Source: Pacificoceanicola onchidii
GTDB taxonomy: Bacteria > Pseudomonadota > Alphaproteobacteria > Rhodobacterales > Rhodobacteraceae
NCBI RefSeq assembly: GCF_004804335.1
Contig: NZ_SRXY01000002.1
Span: 73,306 to 137,305, forward strand
Direction: 5' to 3'
Length of the DNA stretch: 64,000 bases
Made by a program: the position numbers and the translations under genes. This document shows positions 16,583 to 25,295 of the stretch, in pieces (the first letter of the stretch is position 1; every line of letters starts with the position of its first letter). The notes under the pieces are model-generated. The model was not told the origin of the DNA. It ran no database searches and saw only the letters and a list, made by a program, of their open reading frames with translations.

Positions 16583-18163
16583 TCAGTTCATCGAGAAGTG
16601 CTTCACCTTCGGCTGATCGTTGGGATCAACGTCAATGCCAAGCCCCTCTTCCATCGCCCAGTTCAGAACCTGGTGGTGGATCGGGATGTAAAGCTGCTCG
16701 TCCTGAACAACACGCCAGATCGCGGCGATATCCGCATTGCGGGCGTCGAGATCGGTGTTGGAGGCAAGGCTCTTGATCTTGGCATCGAGGTCATCGTTGT
16801 CAAAACCGGTGCCGTTCCATGTGCCGATGTCGCTTTCGCGGCCATGCACGAGGAAGTTGAAGATGTACTCCGAATCGTAGGTCGGAACACCCCAGCCAAG
16901 CATGTAGAAATCGGTCTTGCCGTCGGTGATCTTCGGGAAGTGCTGCGCTTTCGGGATCGCCTCTAAGTTCACGGTGATGCCGATCTGGCCGAGCATGCCA
17001 ACGGCGGCCTGACAGATCGGCTCATCGTTGATGTAGCGGTCATTCGGGCAGTCCAGTCGGATCGAGAAGCCGTCCCCATAACCCGCCTCGGCCATCAGCG
17101 CCTTGGCCCCGTCAATGTCGGTGCCGCTCTCGCCATCCATCTCCGCGGTCCAGCCGTTCACAAACGGCGGCGAGATCATGCCCGCCGGTTGCGACTGCCC
17201 GCGCATGACCACCTGTTGAATGGCGTCGCGGTTGATCGCCATGGCCATCGCCTTGCGCACCCGCACGTCCGCCAGCGGGTTGGCCCCGTCGATATTGTCG
17301 CCTTCAAGATCCGCCGCGCCCTGGTTCATGCCAAAGAAGATCACGCGGTTCTGCGCCGCCTGCTTGACCATCTTGCCGCCGGTGCCGTTCACACGCGTGA
17401 TGTCCTGAACCGGCATGTCCTGCAGGAAGTTCACCTCGCCCGAGAGCAGCGCCGCGACGCGCGTCGCGTTGTTCTGGATCGGGGTATAGACGATTTCCGA
17501 AATGGCCAGCGGGAACTGATCGCGGCCCCAATAGTCTTCGTTGCGGGTCATGACGGTTTTCACGTCCGGCTCGCGGCTTTGCAGCACATAGGCCCCGGTG
17601 CCATTGGCATTTGTGGTGGCATAGGTGATCTCGCCGCCCTCGAAATCCTGCACGTTGACCGTGTTGTTCGCCTCGCTCCAGCCCTTGTCCATGATGAACA
17701 GGTTCGTCAGGTTGTTGGGCAGGATCGGGTTCGGGCCGTCGGTGACGATCTCAACGGTGAAATCATCCACTGCGCGCACTTCAGTGATCGAGTTGATCAG
17801 CTCTTTCATGTCCGAGTTCGGCTGCTTGGCGCGCTCGAAGCTGAACACCACGTCTTCGGCGGTGAAGTCCTCGCCGCCGTGGAATTTCACGCCCTCGCGC
17901 AGCTTGAACACCCAGACATTCGGGTCATCCGCCTTCGGCGCCCATTCGGTGGCCAGCGCCGCCTCAAACGCGCCGGTCACGTCGCGAATGATCAGGGGCT
18001 CATACATCTGGTGGCGCACCGTGTGTGTCGGCCCTTCGTTCTGGGCGTGCGGATCGAGCGTCAACGCATCACCCGAGCGCGCCCAGCGCAGGGTTTCGGC
18101 ATGGACCAGAGCCGTCGACGACAACAGCGCCGCCGCGGCCAGCAGGGTTGTGGCTTTCTTCAT
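16583..18163 (-). CDS. ABC transporter substrate-binding protein (family 5), first copy
   Basis: A 526-residue periplasmic receptor and the first gene of the transporter-nitrile hydratase unit. AAGGAGAGAACC precedes the ATG. A signal peptide of about 22 residues ends at VHA. Motifs include GDALTLDPHAQNEGPT, LREGVKFHGGEDFTAEDVV and LDCPNDRYINDEPICQAAVG. The closest relative in the window is the adjacent receptor, which points to a tandem duplication followed by divergence. The ligand cannot be predicted; the family handles peptides, nickel chelates, opines and other organic molecules. Confidence 0.9.
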   Translation of the reverse strand: MKKATTLLAAAALLSSTALVHAETLRWARSGDALTLDPHAQNEGPTHTVRHQMYEPLIIRDVTGAFEAALATEWAPKADDPNVWVFKLREGVKFHGGEDFTAEDVVFSFERAKQPNSDMKELINSITEVRAVDDFTVEIVTDGPNPILPNNLTNLFIMDKGWSEANNTVNVQDFEGGEITYATTNANGTGAYVLQSREPDVKTVMTRNEDYWGRDQFPLAISEIVYTPIQNNATRVAALLSGEVNFLQDMPVQDITRVNGTGGKMVKQAAQNRVIFFGMNQGAADLEGDNIDGANPLADVRVRKAMAMAINRDAIQQVVMRGQSQPAGMISPPFVNGWTAEMDGESGTDIDGAKALMAEAGYGDGFSIRLDCPNDRYINDEPICQAAVGMLGQIGITVNLEAIPKAQHFPKITDGKTDFYMLGWGVPTYDSEYIFNFLVHGRESDIGTWNGTGFDNDDLDAKIKSLASNTDLDARNADIAAIWRVVQDEQLYIPIHHQVLNWAMEEGLGIDVDPNDQPKVKHFSMN

Positions 18164-18257
18164 GGTTCTCTCCTTGTTGGTCGGCGGATCGTTTGTGGTC
18201 CGCCCAAAGCGCCAATTGTTTTGGCTTGTCTTGTGGCGTGATCTTGCATCAAGCCGC

Positions 18258-18291
18258 GACCGCTAACAATGCAAAGTTTTACCAAGCGGTC
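18258..18291. promoter_or_regulatory. Inverted repeat upstream of the ABC transporter operon
   Basis: GACCGCT (18258-18264) and AGCGGTC (18285-18291) form a seven-base inverted repeat with a 20-base AT-rich spacer. It lies about 95-130 bases upstream of the first receptor gene, inside the only AT-rich part of the gap. It may be an operator or promoter region. No regulator gene adjoins. Confidence 0.3.
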
Positions 18292-18365
18292 ACATTTCTT
18301 GAAATCGATTACGCAACGGAACAGCCATGGAACGGCAACGGAACAATCAAAGGCGCAGGCAAAAG

Positions 18366-18397
18366 AAACCCCCACACCTGACGGCGCGGGGGGCTGA
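18366..18397 (-). terminator. Terminator after otnK
   Basis: On the leftward strand a CCCCC stem (plus 18389-18393) pairs with GGGGG (plus 18369-18373), followed by TTTCTTTT. It lies about 40 bases beyond the otnK stop and would end the tct-otnK transcript. Confidence 0.6.
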
Positions 18398-18431
18398 CGG
18401 CATGCGCCCGGCTCACGCCGGCCTCCGGGTA

Positions 18432-19652
18432 TCAGTGATCCGTTTCCATCAGCGCGAGGGTCTCCCGGAAGAAGTCCGGGCCGCCGAAATTGCCGGATTT
18501 CAACGCAAGCGCGATCCCTTTCGCGCTGACCAGCGGCACGCCGGGCGCGGCGCGCGGTCCGATGGTGAGCGATGTCAGGCCCAGCGCCGTTGTCACCGCC
18601 CCCGAAGTCTCGCCCCCCGCCACCACAAGCCGCGTAAGCCCGCGCGCCACAAGGGTGGCCGCCAGCTCGGAAAACACCGCCTCGATGGCATCCGCCGCGC
18701 GGGTTCGGCCAAACGCGGCCTGCGCCGCGCGCACAACTTCGGGGTCGGCCGAGGAATAGACCAGCGGCGCGCGCTCCTGCGCCAGAACCCAGTCCGCCAA
18801 CGCCGCGATGTCGATGCTTCCGTCAACGGCCTCCTGCGCCGTCACTTCGCGCGATGGGGCGTCTTGCAGATACCGCGCCACCTGCCCCCGCGTCGCCCGG
18901 CTGCACGAGCCGGACAGGACAACCCCCTTGCCCGGGGCCGCATGCCACGCAGGTTGGCGCGGGCCGAGACCAAAGTTGCCGGGCAGACCCAGCGCGATCC
19001 CCGACCCGCCGCACAGCAGGGGCATGCCCCGCGCCGCACGGCCGATCTCGATCAGGTTTTCGTCGGTGATGGCATCCACGATCACGAAGCCCGTCTGCGG
19101 CATCGCCGCCCGGATTGCATCCGCACCGGCCAACACCGTGCCAGCCGCCACATGCCCCACCGGGCGCGTGGTCTGCGCCGCCAGCACCCGCCGGATGTCC
19201 GCATCCTTCATCGGGGTCAGCGGATGGTCTTCCATGCCGCTTTCGTTCAGCAGCCGATCCGCGACAAACAGATGCCCCTGATACACGCTGCGCCCGTTTT
19301 CGGGAAAAGCCGGGCAGACCGGCACGGCCCCCGCCCCCAGCTTGTCTGCCAGCGCATCCAGCACCGGACCGATGTTGCCCGCCTCCGTGCTGTCAAAGGT
19401 CGAGCAGACTTTCGAGACGATCTGCGCCGCCCCCTGCCCCAACAGCCAGTCACAGGCCGCGAGCGACTCCGCCACGGCCTCCTGCACCGGCGCGGTGCGC
19501 GATTTGAGCGCTACAACGCCCGCATCCAGCCCCGCCGCCGCGTCGCCCTCCGGCACGCCGTTGAACTGCGCCACGCGCATGCCCGCTTCGGCCAGGGTCA
19601 GGGCAATGTCGGAAGCCCCGGTAAAATCATCCGCAATGACACCGATCTTCAT
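18432..19652 (-). CDS. otnK: 3-oxo-tetronate kinase (DUF1537 family)
   Basis: A 406-residue four-carbon acid sugar kinase. The N-terminal substrate domain starts with IADDFTGASD (Asp8, Asp9) and contains KVCSTFDST.AGNIGP and NGR.VYQGHLFV.DRLLNESGM. These match OtnK rather than DtnK or LtnK types. The C-terminal nucleotide domain has VVAGGETSGAV. It phosphorylates 3-oxo-tetronates at O4. The usual partners OtnC (aldolase) and OtnI (isomerase) are absent here. It is the last gene of the leftward operon, overlapping the lactonase gene by four bases. Confidence 0.9.
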   Translation of the reverse strand: MKIGVIADDFTGASDIALTLAEAGMRVAQFNGVPEGDAAAGLDAGVVALKSRTAPVQEAVAESLAACDWLLGQGAAQIVSKVCSTFDSTEAGNIGPVLDALADKLGAGAVPVCPAFPENGRSVYQGHLFVADRLLNESGMEDHPLTPMKDADIRRVLAAQTTRPVGHVAAGTVLAGADAIRAAMPQTGFVIVDAITDENLIEIGRAARGMPLLCGGSGIALGLPGNFGLGPRQPAWHAAPGKGVVLSGSCSRATRGQVARYLQDAPSREVTAQEAVDGSIDIAALADWVLAQERAPLVYSSADPEVVRAAQAAFGRTRAADAIEAVFSELAATLVARGLTRLVVAGGETSGAVTTALGLTSLTIGPRAAPGVPLVSAKGIALALKSGNFGGPDFFRETLALMETDH

Positions 19653-20446
19653 GGCAGCACAGGTTTGCTCGGGCCAAGATCCAACCGATGAATGTCCGGC
19701 GCGATGGCCTGCGGAAAGTACGCCCGCACCAGCGGATCATGCCCCGGTATGATCAGCCCCGGCTCCGAGGCCAGCCGGTGCAGCGTTTTGAAACCGTCGA
19801 GCATGTTCTGCAGATCGACCACAATCGGGAACGGCTTTTCGGCAAAAACATTTTCATAGTAATGCGACGCATCCGAAGCCAGCACCAGCCAACCCGCCTG
19901 CGTGCGCACCCGCACGCACTGCAGCCCCCGGCTGTGCCCGCCGATGCAATGCACGGTCACGCCTTCCGCCACTTCCGCATCGCCCTCGTGGAAGATCACC
20001 TTGCCGCTGTAGAGCCGCTTGACCACTTCGCAGATGTGCCCGGCGGTAAAAGGTTTGCGCAAGGTCTCGTGGCACATGCAGGGGCCAGTGGCATAGGCCA
20101 TCTCCGCCGACTGCACATGCAGCGTTGCGTTGGGAAACAGGTGCAGCCCGCCCGCATGGTCATAGTGCAGATGCGTGACAATCAGCTGCGTGATCTGCTC
20201 CGGCTTGATCCCCAGAGGCGCCAGCGCCATGACCGGATGGGTGCGGATGGGCCGTCCACGCGCGGCGGCCTCTTCCTCGTCATAGCCGGTGTCCACAAGG
20301 ATCACCTCGTCGCCCCGCCGCAGCACCCAGATGAAATAATCCATCGCGTGGGGCGCATCGTGGTTGTCGTCAAAGATGAAACTGTCTGCCCGCGTCCGCG
20401 CATTCCGGTCCGCGTATTTGATCGCGTAGACTTCCCAGGCGCTCAT
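19649..20446 (-). CDS. Metallo-beta-lactamase-fold lactonase (AHL lactonase-like)
   Basis: A 265-residue hydrolase with the metal motif HLHYDH at 92-97, a downstream GGHSRG histidine, DASHYYEN aspartate and PGHDP histidine. This ligand set matches the N-acyl homoserine lactonase family. The tyrosine after DASHY is also typical of that family. Because it overlaps otnK and a small monooxygenase gene, opening of a sugar-acid lactone is a more natural role here than quorum quenching. That is inference. Confidence 0.8.
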   Translation of the reverse strand: MSAWEVYAIKYADRNARTRADSFIFDDNHDAPHAMDYFIWVLRRGDEVILVDTGYDEEEAAARGRPIRTHPVMALAPLGIKPEQITQLIVTHLHYDHAGGLHLFPNATLHVQSAEMAYATGPCMCHETLRKPFTAGHICEVVKRLYSGKVIFHEGDAEVAEGVTVHCIGGHSRGLQCVRVRTQAGWLVLASDASHYYENVFAEKPFPIVVDLQNMLDGFKTLHRLASEPGLIIPGHDPLVRAYFPQAIAPDIHRLDLGPSKPVLP

Positions 20447-20733
20447 TGCACAACCTCACCAAAAATCCGCACTGTCTTGTCCGCCACCATATCCGCCACC
20501 TGCGCGTCAAACGCCTTGAAATGCGCGGTGGCCAGATGATCGTCAAAGGCCGCGCGGCTGTCGTAAAGCTCGTAGAGGAACACCTCTCCCGGGCGCGCCG
20601 CATCATGACAGACATCGAACTGCCGGCACCCCGGCTCGTCCTCCAGCGAGGTGCGCGCATTGGCCTGAACCAGCGGCAGGAACGCCGCCTCCTGTCCTTG
20701 ATGAAGCTCGAAGGTCACGGTGACTGCAATCAT
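20443..20733 (-). CDS. Antibiotic biosynthesis monooxygenase-fold small protein
   Basis: A 96-residue dimeric alpha-beta barrel protein (ABM family). Markers are VTFELHQGQEAAFLPLVQ, EPGCRQFDVCHD and FLYELYDSRAAFDDHLATAHF. Members include YgiN-like quinol monooxygenases and LsrG-type isomerases. It overlaps tctA and the lactonase gene by four bases each, so it belongs to the tct-otnK operon. The reaction is unknown; an isomerase or oxygenase step on the imported acid is possible. Confidence 0.8.
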   Translation of the reverse strand: MIAVTVTFELHQGQEAAFLPLVQANARTSLEDEPGCRQFDVCHDAARPGEVFLYELYDSRAAFDDHLATAHFKAFDAQVADMVADKTVRIFGEVVQ

Positions 20734-22244
20734 GAGACGGCTTTCCTTTTCAGTCTTTGAAACATCCGCTTGGCCAAGGGAATCTGGCTGGCGATCAACG
20801 CCAGGTTCAACCCTAGCAGGATCGCGGCCACGGGGCGCGAAACAAATACCGACAGATCGCCATTCGAGATCAGCAAGGACCGCCGGAAGGTCTCGTCAAA
20901 CAGGCTGCCAAGGATCACCCCGATCACCAGCGGCGCAATCGGGAACTTCTGCAGGTTCATGAAATAGGCCACAAAACCCACCCCCAGCATCAGGTACAGA
21001 TCGTTGATGCCGCCGCCCACGCTGAACGAGCCGATGGTGGTCAGCACCATGACGATGGGCAGGAACACCACCTTGGGGATCTGCAGGATCTTGATGAAAA
21101 TCCGCGCGGTGAACAGCCCCATGACAAACATGGTCAGCGAGGCCAGCACCATGATCGCCACAACCCGCAGGATGATCTCCGGATCAATCGTCGGACCGGG
21201 GATGATGTTGTTGATCTTGAACGCCCCCATCAGCGCCGCCGCCGGAGGTGATCCGGGAATGCCGAGCACCAGAAGCGGGATCAGCGCGCCGCCGATGCAG
21301 GCGTTGTTGGCGGTCTCCGATGACAGCAGCCCTTCGAGCGAACCTTTACCGAACTTGTCGCCTTCGCGGCTCACCGATTTGCCGACGCCATAGCTGACCC
21401 AGCCCGCCACGTCCTCGCCCACACCCGGCAGCGCGCCCACGCCGGTGCCGATCACGCCGGAGCGCGAGATGGTCGGCAGATACCGGCGCACCTGCCGCAG
21501 GTTGGGCACGATGCGCCCTTTGAGTTCGGTGACCTGCCCCAGTTCCATGTGGCGCATGCCGTCCATGATCTGCGGCACCGCAAAGGCCCCCATCAGGACC
21601 GGCACCACCTGAAACCCGCTCAGCATGTAGGACCAGTCAAACGTGTAGCGCGGCTCGCTCAGCAGCGGGTCGAGGCCCACCATCGCCATGGCCAGCCCGA
21701 TCAGCCCGGAAATCCAGCCTTTGACCACCAGATCTTCGGACATCAGCGTCCCCGACAGAAGGATACCGAACAGCGCCAGCAAGGCCTTCTCCGGGCTGGC
21801 AATGTTCTGCGACAAGAGCAGCAGCAGCCAGACAAAGATCAAAAGCGCCAGCGTCCCGATCAGCGTGCCGATGAAGCTCGCCGTGGTGGTCAGCCCGAGC
21901 GCCTCTCCGCCGCGCCCCGCCTTGGCCAGCGGATAGCCGTCCATCGCCGTGGCGGCGCTGGCGGCGGTGCCGGGAATGTTCAGCAGGATCGACGGGTAGG
22001 ACCCGCCATAGATCGCCCCCACATAAGCACCCAGCAGGGCGATCAGCGAATAATCCAGCGGCACCTTGTTGCCGAAAAAGCCGGTGAGGATCGTCACCGC
22101 CAGCGTCGCCGTCAGCCCCGGCAAGGCGCCAAAGGTGATCCCGAGGAACACCGAAACGATCAGGTAGATGTAGGTCAGCGGGTCGATGATCAGCGCACTC
22201 ATCGCAGAGCCGAAGCCCGCCAGTTGGGTCAGTACAAAGTCCAA
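20730..22244 (-). CDS. tctA: Tripartite tricarboxylate transporter large subunit
   Basis: A 504-residue membrane protein with about 12 helices. It shows the TctA signatures FGALPGLTATLAVTILTGF and YGGSYPSILLNIPGTAASAATAMDGYPLAK near residues 35-105. A repeat of the motif lies in the second half (ALPGVGEDVAGWVSYG, GGALIPLLVLGIPGSPPAAALMGAF). It forms the transport channel with TctB. One base separates it from tctB. Confidence 0.93.
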   Translation of the reverse strand: MDFVLTQLAGFGSAMSALIIDPLTYIYLIVSVFLGITFGALPGLTATLAVTILTGFFGNKVPLDYSLIALLGAYVGAIYGGSYPSILLNIPGTAASAATAMDGYPLAKAGRGGEALGLTTTASFIGTLIGTLALLIFVWLLLLLSQNIASPEKALLALFGILLSGTLMSEDLVVKGWISGLIGLAMAMVGLDPLLSEPRYTFDWSYMLSGFQVVPVLMGAFAVPQIMDGMRHMELGQVTELKGRIVPNLRQVRRYLPTISRSGVIGTGVGALPGVGEDVAGWVSYGVGKSVSREGDKFGKGSLEGLLSSETANNACIGGALIPLLVLGIPGSPPAAALMGAFKINNIIPGPTIDPEIILRVVAIMVLASLTMFVMGLFTARIFIKILQIPKVVFLPIVMVLTTIGSFSVGGGINDLYLMLGVGFVAYFMNLQKFPIAPLVIGVILGSLFDETFRRSLLISNGDLSVFVSRPVAAILLGLNLALIASQIPLAKRMFQRLKRKAVS

Positions 22245-22245
22245 G

Positions 22246-22989
22246 TCATGGCCTCCAGAGCGGGCGCAGGGTCACGTAGTAATGGTATTCGATCTGGGCA
22301 AAGATCAGCCCGCCGCGGTTCGGCACGTTCTGGCGAAATCCGAAGGCCATGGCACAGACCAGCAGCACCGGCGCGACGACGGCAATCACAGGCAGCGCTT
22401 TCAGCACCCTATCGCCCTTCGCCTGCATCGCCGCCCAGAGCGTCAGGCCCAGCCAGATCCCCAGCGCCAGCACATCATCGTCATGGGCGCGCCATTCCGC
22501 CTGCGGCAGATGCCGCAGCAGCGCGTAAGCCCCGCAGATCGCCACGGCGAGCGCCGACAGGATCATGCGGCGCGGCTCTCCCCTGTAGAAGCCAAAGGTC
22601 AGCGCAGTGATCAGAAGCCCGCTGCTGATGATAAAATCCACACGCGGCACCAATCCGATGATGTAGAAAAACAGGATCACGGCAATCGCGCCGAAACGCA
22701 GCGCCTCCGCCCCGTCCCAGCCAATCCCGATCCGGCTCAGGGCCGATCTGGCGCCACCAGCGCGGACCGCGATGACCATCAGGATCAGCGAGAGCACCAG
22801 CATCGCCGAGAAGATGCCCAGCGGCACGATGGCCGCCGAATTGTACCATTGCGCAGAGCTGACCCCCGCGCGGTTCTCACCCCAGAGCGGAATGTCAAAC
22901 GTGCGCCAGAGGAAAAATAGCGAGAGCCCTGTCAGCACCAGGGATCCCCAGAAATCCCGGGCGCGCAGGGTGGCGATATCGTCTTGCAT
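22246..22989 (-). CDS. tctB: Tripartite tricarboxylate transporter small subunit
   Basis: A 247-residue membrane protein with four to six helices, located between tctC and tctA as usual for TctB. GAGG lies eight bases before the ATG at 22989; a TTG six bases further upstream is a less likely start. The sequence is poorly conserved, as is normal for this subunit. It is longer than the common 150-residue TctB because of an extra internal hydrophobic segment. Confidence 0.8.
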   Translation of the reverse strand: MQDDIATLRARDFWGSLVLTGLSLFFLWRTFDIPLWGENRAGVSSAQWYNSAAIVPLGIFSAMLVLSLILMVIAVRAGGARSALSRIGIGWDGAEALRFGAIAVILFFYIIGLVPRVDFIISSGLLITALTFGFYRGEPRRMILSALAVAICGAYALLRHLPQAEWRAHDDDVLALGIWLGLTLWAAMQAKGDRVLKALPVIAVVAPVLLVCAMAFGFRQNVPNRGGLIFAQIEYHYYVTLRPLWRP

Positions 22990-23020
22990 GGACAATGCCT
23001 CAAACAGTCGTTCGGGCCGT

Positions 23021-23047
23021 CATGCGGGCGCGCGCTGCGCCCGCATG
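23021..23047 (-). terminator. Intercistronic hairpin after tctC
   Basis: A perfect 11-base stem (CATGCGGGCGC with GCGCCCGCATG) closes a five-base loop between tctC and tctB. There is no T-run. It probably stabilises the tctC message or attenuates read-through, giving excess receptor. Confidence 0.6.
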
Positions 23048-23066
23048 GGGAACCCGTGATTGGGGA

Positions 23067-24074
23067 TCAGGGCTTGTCGATGCCGAGCGAAGCCGGATCA
23101 ACCGTGGTCGCACCCAGCTCCTTGAGCGTGTAGGCAAAGTTGGCTTCGAGCGTCTCGAACAGCGCCTGTGCCTCTTCGCCGTACTGGCCGCCCACGTCGT
23201 AGTTGTTGGCCGAGGCCCAGTCCGCCACCACGTCCGAGGCGATCGCCGCCTCGAAGGCCGTGCCAAGCGCCGATTTGACGTCATCGGACGCGCTGTTGTG
23301 CACCGCAAAGCCAATCGCTTGCTTGAGCGGCAGATAGGCGTCCAGCCCGTCATAGATGTCGAAAGCCGACGGCACCGTCATGCCCGCGATCTCGGCGGTT
23401 TCCGGGGTCAGCATGGCCAGCGGCTTGAGCTTGCCGCCTTCGATCAGCGCCGCCTGCTCCGCCAGCGAGGTCACCACAAGCGCCACTTCGCCCGCCAGCG
23501 CCGCTTCCTGTCCCGGCGCAGAGCCTTTGTAGGGGATGAAGTTGAAGGTCACATCCGCGCCGTTTTCGATCGCCAGCAGGTTCAGGTGGTGGATCGAACC
23601 CGCGCCGGAAGCGGCGGCGGGAATGGTGCCCGGCGCGGCCTTGGCCGCATCGACCAGCTCCTGCAACGTGCCATAGGGGCTGTCCGCCGGAACCGAGATC
23701 AGATCAGGCGAGCCGCCCACGATGAACGGATACCAGTAGTCGAACTTCTTGTCCCAGCCGCCCTGCACCGCGGCGGTCACGTTGGATTCCGACAGGCCAA
23801 CCAGCGTGTAACCGTCGTCGGGCTGGTTCATCACGTAAACCATGCCGTTCGAGCCCGCCACGCCACCGGTCTGGTTGATCACGTTGATCGACACCGGCAG
23901 GTGCTTTTCCATTTCCGCCATGATCATGCGGTTGATGGAATCCGTGCCGCCGCCTGCGCCCCAGACCACCGCGGTGGTGATGTCGCGGTACGGGTAATCC
24001 TGCGCCGCAGCCGCACTCCCAAGGCCAATCATCATTGCCGCCACGGCGGTCAGCTTGCCAATTCCTCGTTTCAT
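23067..24074 (-). CDS. tctC: Tripartite tricarboxylate transporter substrate-binding protein
   Basis: A 335-residue periplasmic receptor. The start at 24074 follows GGGAGGAAGACGG. A signal peptide of about 24 residues ends AAAQ. Family motifs are the WGAGGGTD ligand-binding loop and INQTGGVAGSNGM near residue 75, then GSAPGQEAALAGEV. It captures a carboxylated solute for TctAB. As first gene of the leftward operon it is driven from the divergent promoter region shared with the dehydrogenase gene. Confidence 0.9.
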   Translation of the reverse strand: MKRGIGKLTAVAAMMIGLGSAAAAQDYPYRDITTAVVWGAGGGTDSINRMIMAEMEKHLPVSINVINQTGGVAGSNGMVYVMNQPDDGYTLVGLSESNVTAAVQGGWDKKFDYWYPFIVGGSPDLISVPADSPYGTLQELVDAAKAAPGTIPAAASGAGSIHHLNLLAIENGADVTFNFIPYKGSAPGQEAALAGEVALVVTSLAEQAALIEGGKLKPLAMLTPETAEIAGMTVPSAFDIYDGLDAYLPLKQAIGFAVHNSASDDVKSALGTAFEAAIASDVVADWASANNYDVGGQYGEEAQALFETLEANFAYTLKELGATTVDPASLGIDKP

Positions 24075-24106
24075 CCGTCTTCCTCCCAAAGGTTATGGAT
24101 TCGTGT

Positions 24107-24146
24107 TTGCATTTATTTGCGTATGCATTAATACATCCATTGTCAA
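24107..24146. promoter_or_regulatory. Divergent promoters and candidate GntR operator
   Basis: The dyad GTATGCATTAATAC (24121-24134, GTAT..AT..ATAC) sits in the AT-rich gap between tctC and the dehydrogenase. Rightward, TTGCAT (24107-24112) and TAATAC (24129-24134), 16 bases apart, form a plausible promoter whose -10 lies inside the dyad. Leftward, a consensus TTGACA (plus 24141-24146) stands upstream with the dyad between it and a weak -10. A protein bound there could block both. The FCD-type GntR regulator ending the rightward operon is the obvious candidate. Confidence 0.5.
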
Positions 24147-24203
24147 CTTATGTTGCGAAACCTCTGAAAAACAGGCTTGATACGGCACGAAGGAAGGCCC
24201 CGA

Positions 24204-25295
24204 ATGACACAGACTTTTGAGATCGCGGTTTTTGACGGGGATGGAATCGGCCCTGAAATCACAGCGCCGACAGTGAAAATCCTCGAACGGCTGGCCGGGG
24301 CATCGCCGGATTACGCGCTGAGCTTTACCGCCGCGCCTGCCGGGGCCAGCCTCTATGCCGAAACCGGCGAATCGCTGCCGGATCGCTCGATGGAGATCGC
24401 CCGCCGCGCCGATGCAATCCTGCTGTCTGCCATGGGCCTGCCGGATGTGCGCTACCCCGATGGCACGGAAATCTCGCCCCAGATCGACCTGCGCAAGGCG
24501 CTGACCCTGTTTGCCGGGGTGCGGCCCGTCTCCGTGCGCGCCGGACAACGCTCGCCCCTGAACCTGCCCGAAGGCCAGTCCATCGACTTTGTCCTGATCC
24601 GCGAAAGCACCGAAGGGCTGTTCTTCTCGCAGGGCAATGGCGAGGTCACCAAAGACGAGGCGCGCGAGACGCTGCTGATCACCCGCGACATCTCGGAAAA
24701 GCTCTTCCGCTTCGCCTTCTCCCTCGCCGCCTCCCGCAAGGCCACGGGGCGCGGGCCGGGCAAGGTGACCTGCGTCGACAAGGCCAACGTGTTCCGCGCC
24801 TTCGCCTTCTTCCGCGAGATTTTCGATGCCGAGGCCAGCCAGAATCCGGACCTGATCGCCGATCACGCCTATGTGGACGCCGTGGCGCTCTGGATGGTGC
24901 AGAAACCCTGGGCCTTCGACGTGCTGGTGACCGAAAACATGTTCGGCGACATCCTCTCCGATCTTGGCGCCGGTCTCATGGGCGGGCTCGGGCTTGCGCC
25001 ATCTGCCGACATTGGCCTCGATCATGCGGTCTTCCAGCCCTGCCATGGCTCCGCGCCCGACATCGCGGGGCAAGGGCTGGCCAATCCGCTGGCCATGATC
25101 CTTTCGGCCGCGATGATGCTCGACTGGCTCGGCACCAAACATCTGAATACCGCGCTCAGCGCCGATGCCGCGCGCATCCGCGATGCGGTGGACCGCGTGG
25201 TCTCGGATGGCCAGAGCCTGACCCGCGATCTTGGCGGCACCGCAGGCACCGAAGAGGCCGCCCGCGCGGTCGCGGACATTCTGTTCGCCGCATGA
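24204..25295 (+). CDS. Isocitrate/isopropylmalate dehydrogenase-family enzyme
   Basis: A 363-residue beta-decarboxylating dehydrogenase. AAGGAAGG precedes the ATG at 24204. Motifs are VFDGDGIGPEI at the N-terminus, RESTEGLFFSQ near residue 135, and TENMFGDILSDLGAGL near 250 (metal and hydroxyacid ligands). HGSAPDIAGQGLANP follows near 285. The serine variant REST rather than RENT and the catabolic setting argue against leucine biosynthesis. A hydroxyacid such as a tartrate, malate or erythronate derivative is likelier. It overlaps the next gene by four bases. Confidence 0.85.
   Translation: MTQTFEIAVFDGDGIGPEITAPTVKILERLAGASPDYALSFTAAPAGASLYAETGESLPDRSMEIARRADAILLSAMGLPDVRYPDGTEISPQIDLRKALTLFAGVRPVSVRAGQRSPLNLPEGQSIDFVLIRESTEGLFFSQGNGEVTKDEARETLLITRDISEKLFRFAFSLAASRKATGRGPGKVTCVDKANVFRAFAFFREIFDAEASQNPDLIADHAYVDAVALWMVQKPWAFDVLVTENMFGDILSDLGAGLMGGLGLAPSADIGLDHAVFQPCHGSAPDIAGQGLANPLAMILSAAMMLDWLGTKHLNTALSADAARIRDAVDRVVSDGQSLTRDLGGTAGTEEAARAVADILFAA

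Noticed and set aside
20443-20733. Quorum-quenching locus (AHL lactonase plus LsrG-like protein)
   Set aside because: The two genes overlap transporter and sugar-acid kinase genes, so a catabolic role is more likely; no luxI/luxR gene is nearby.
24204-25295. leuB of leucine biosynthesis
   Set aside because: Located in a catabolic operon with Gfo/Idh/MocA and GntR genes; RESTEG variant and no leuC/leuD nearby.
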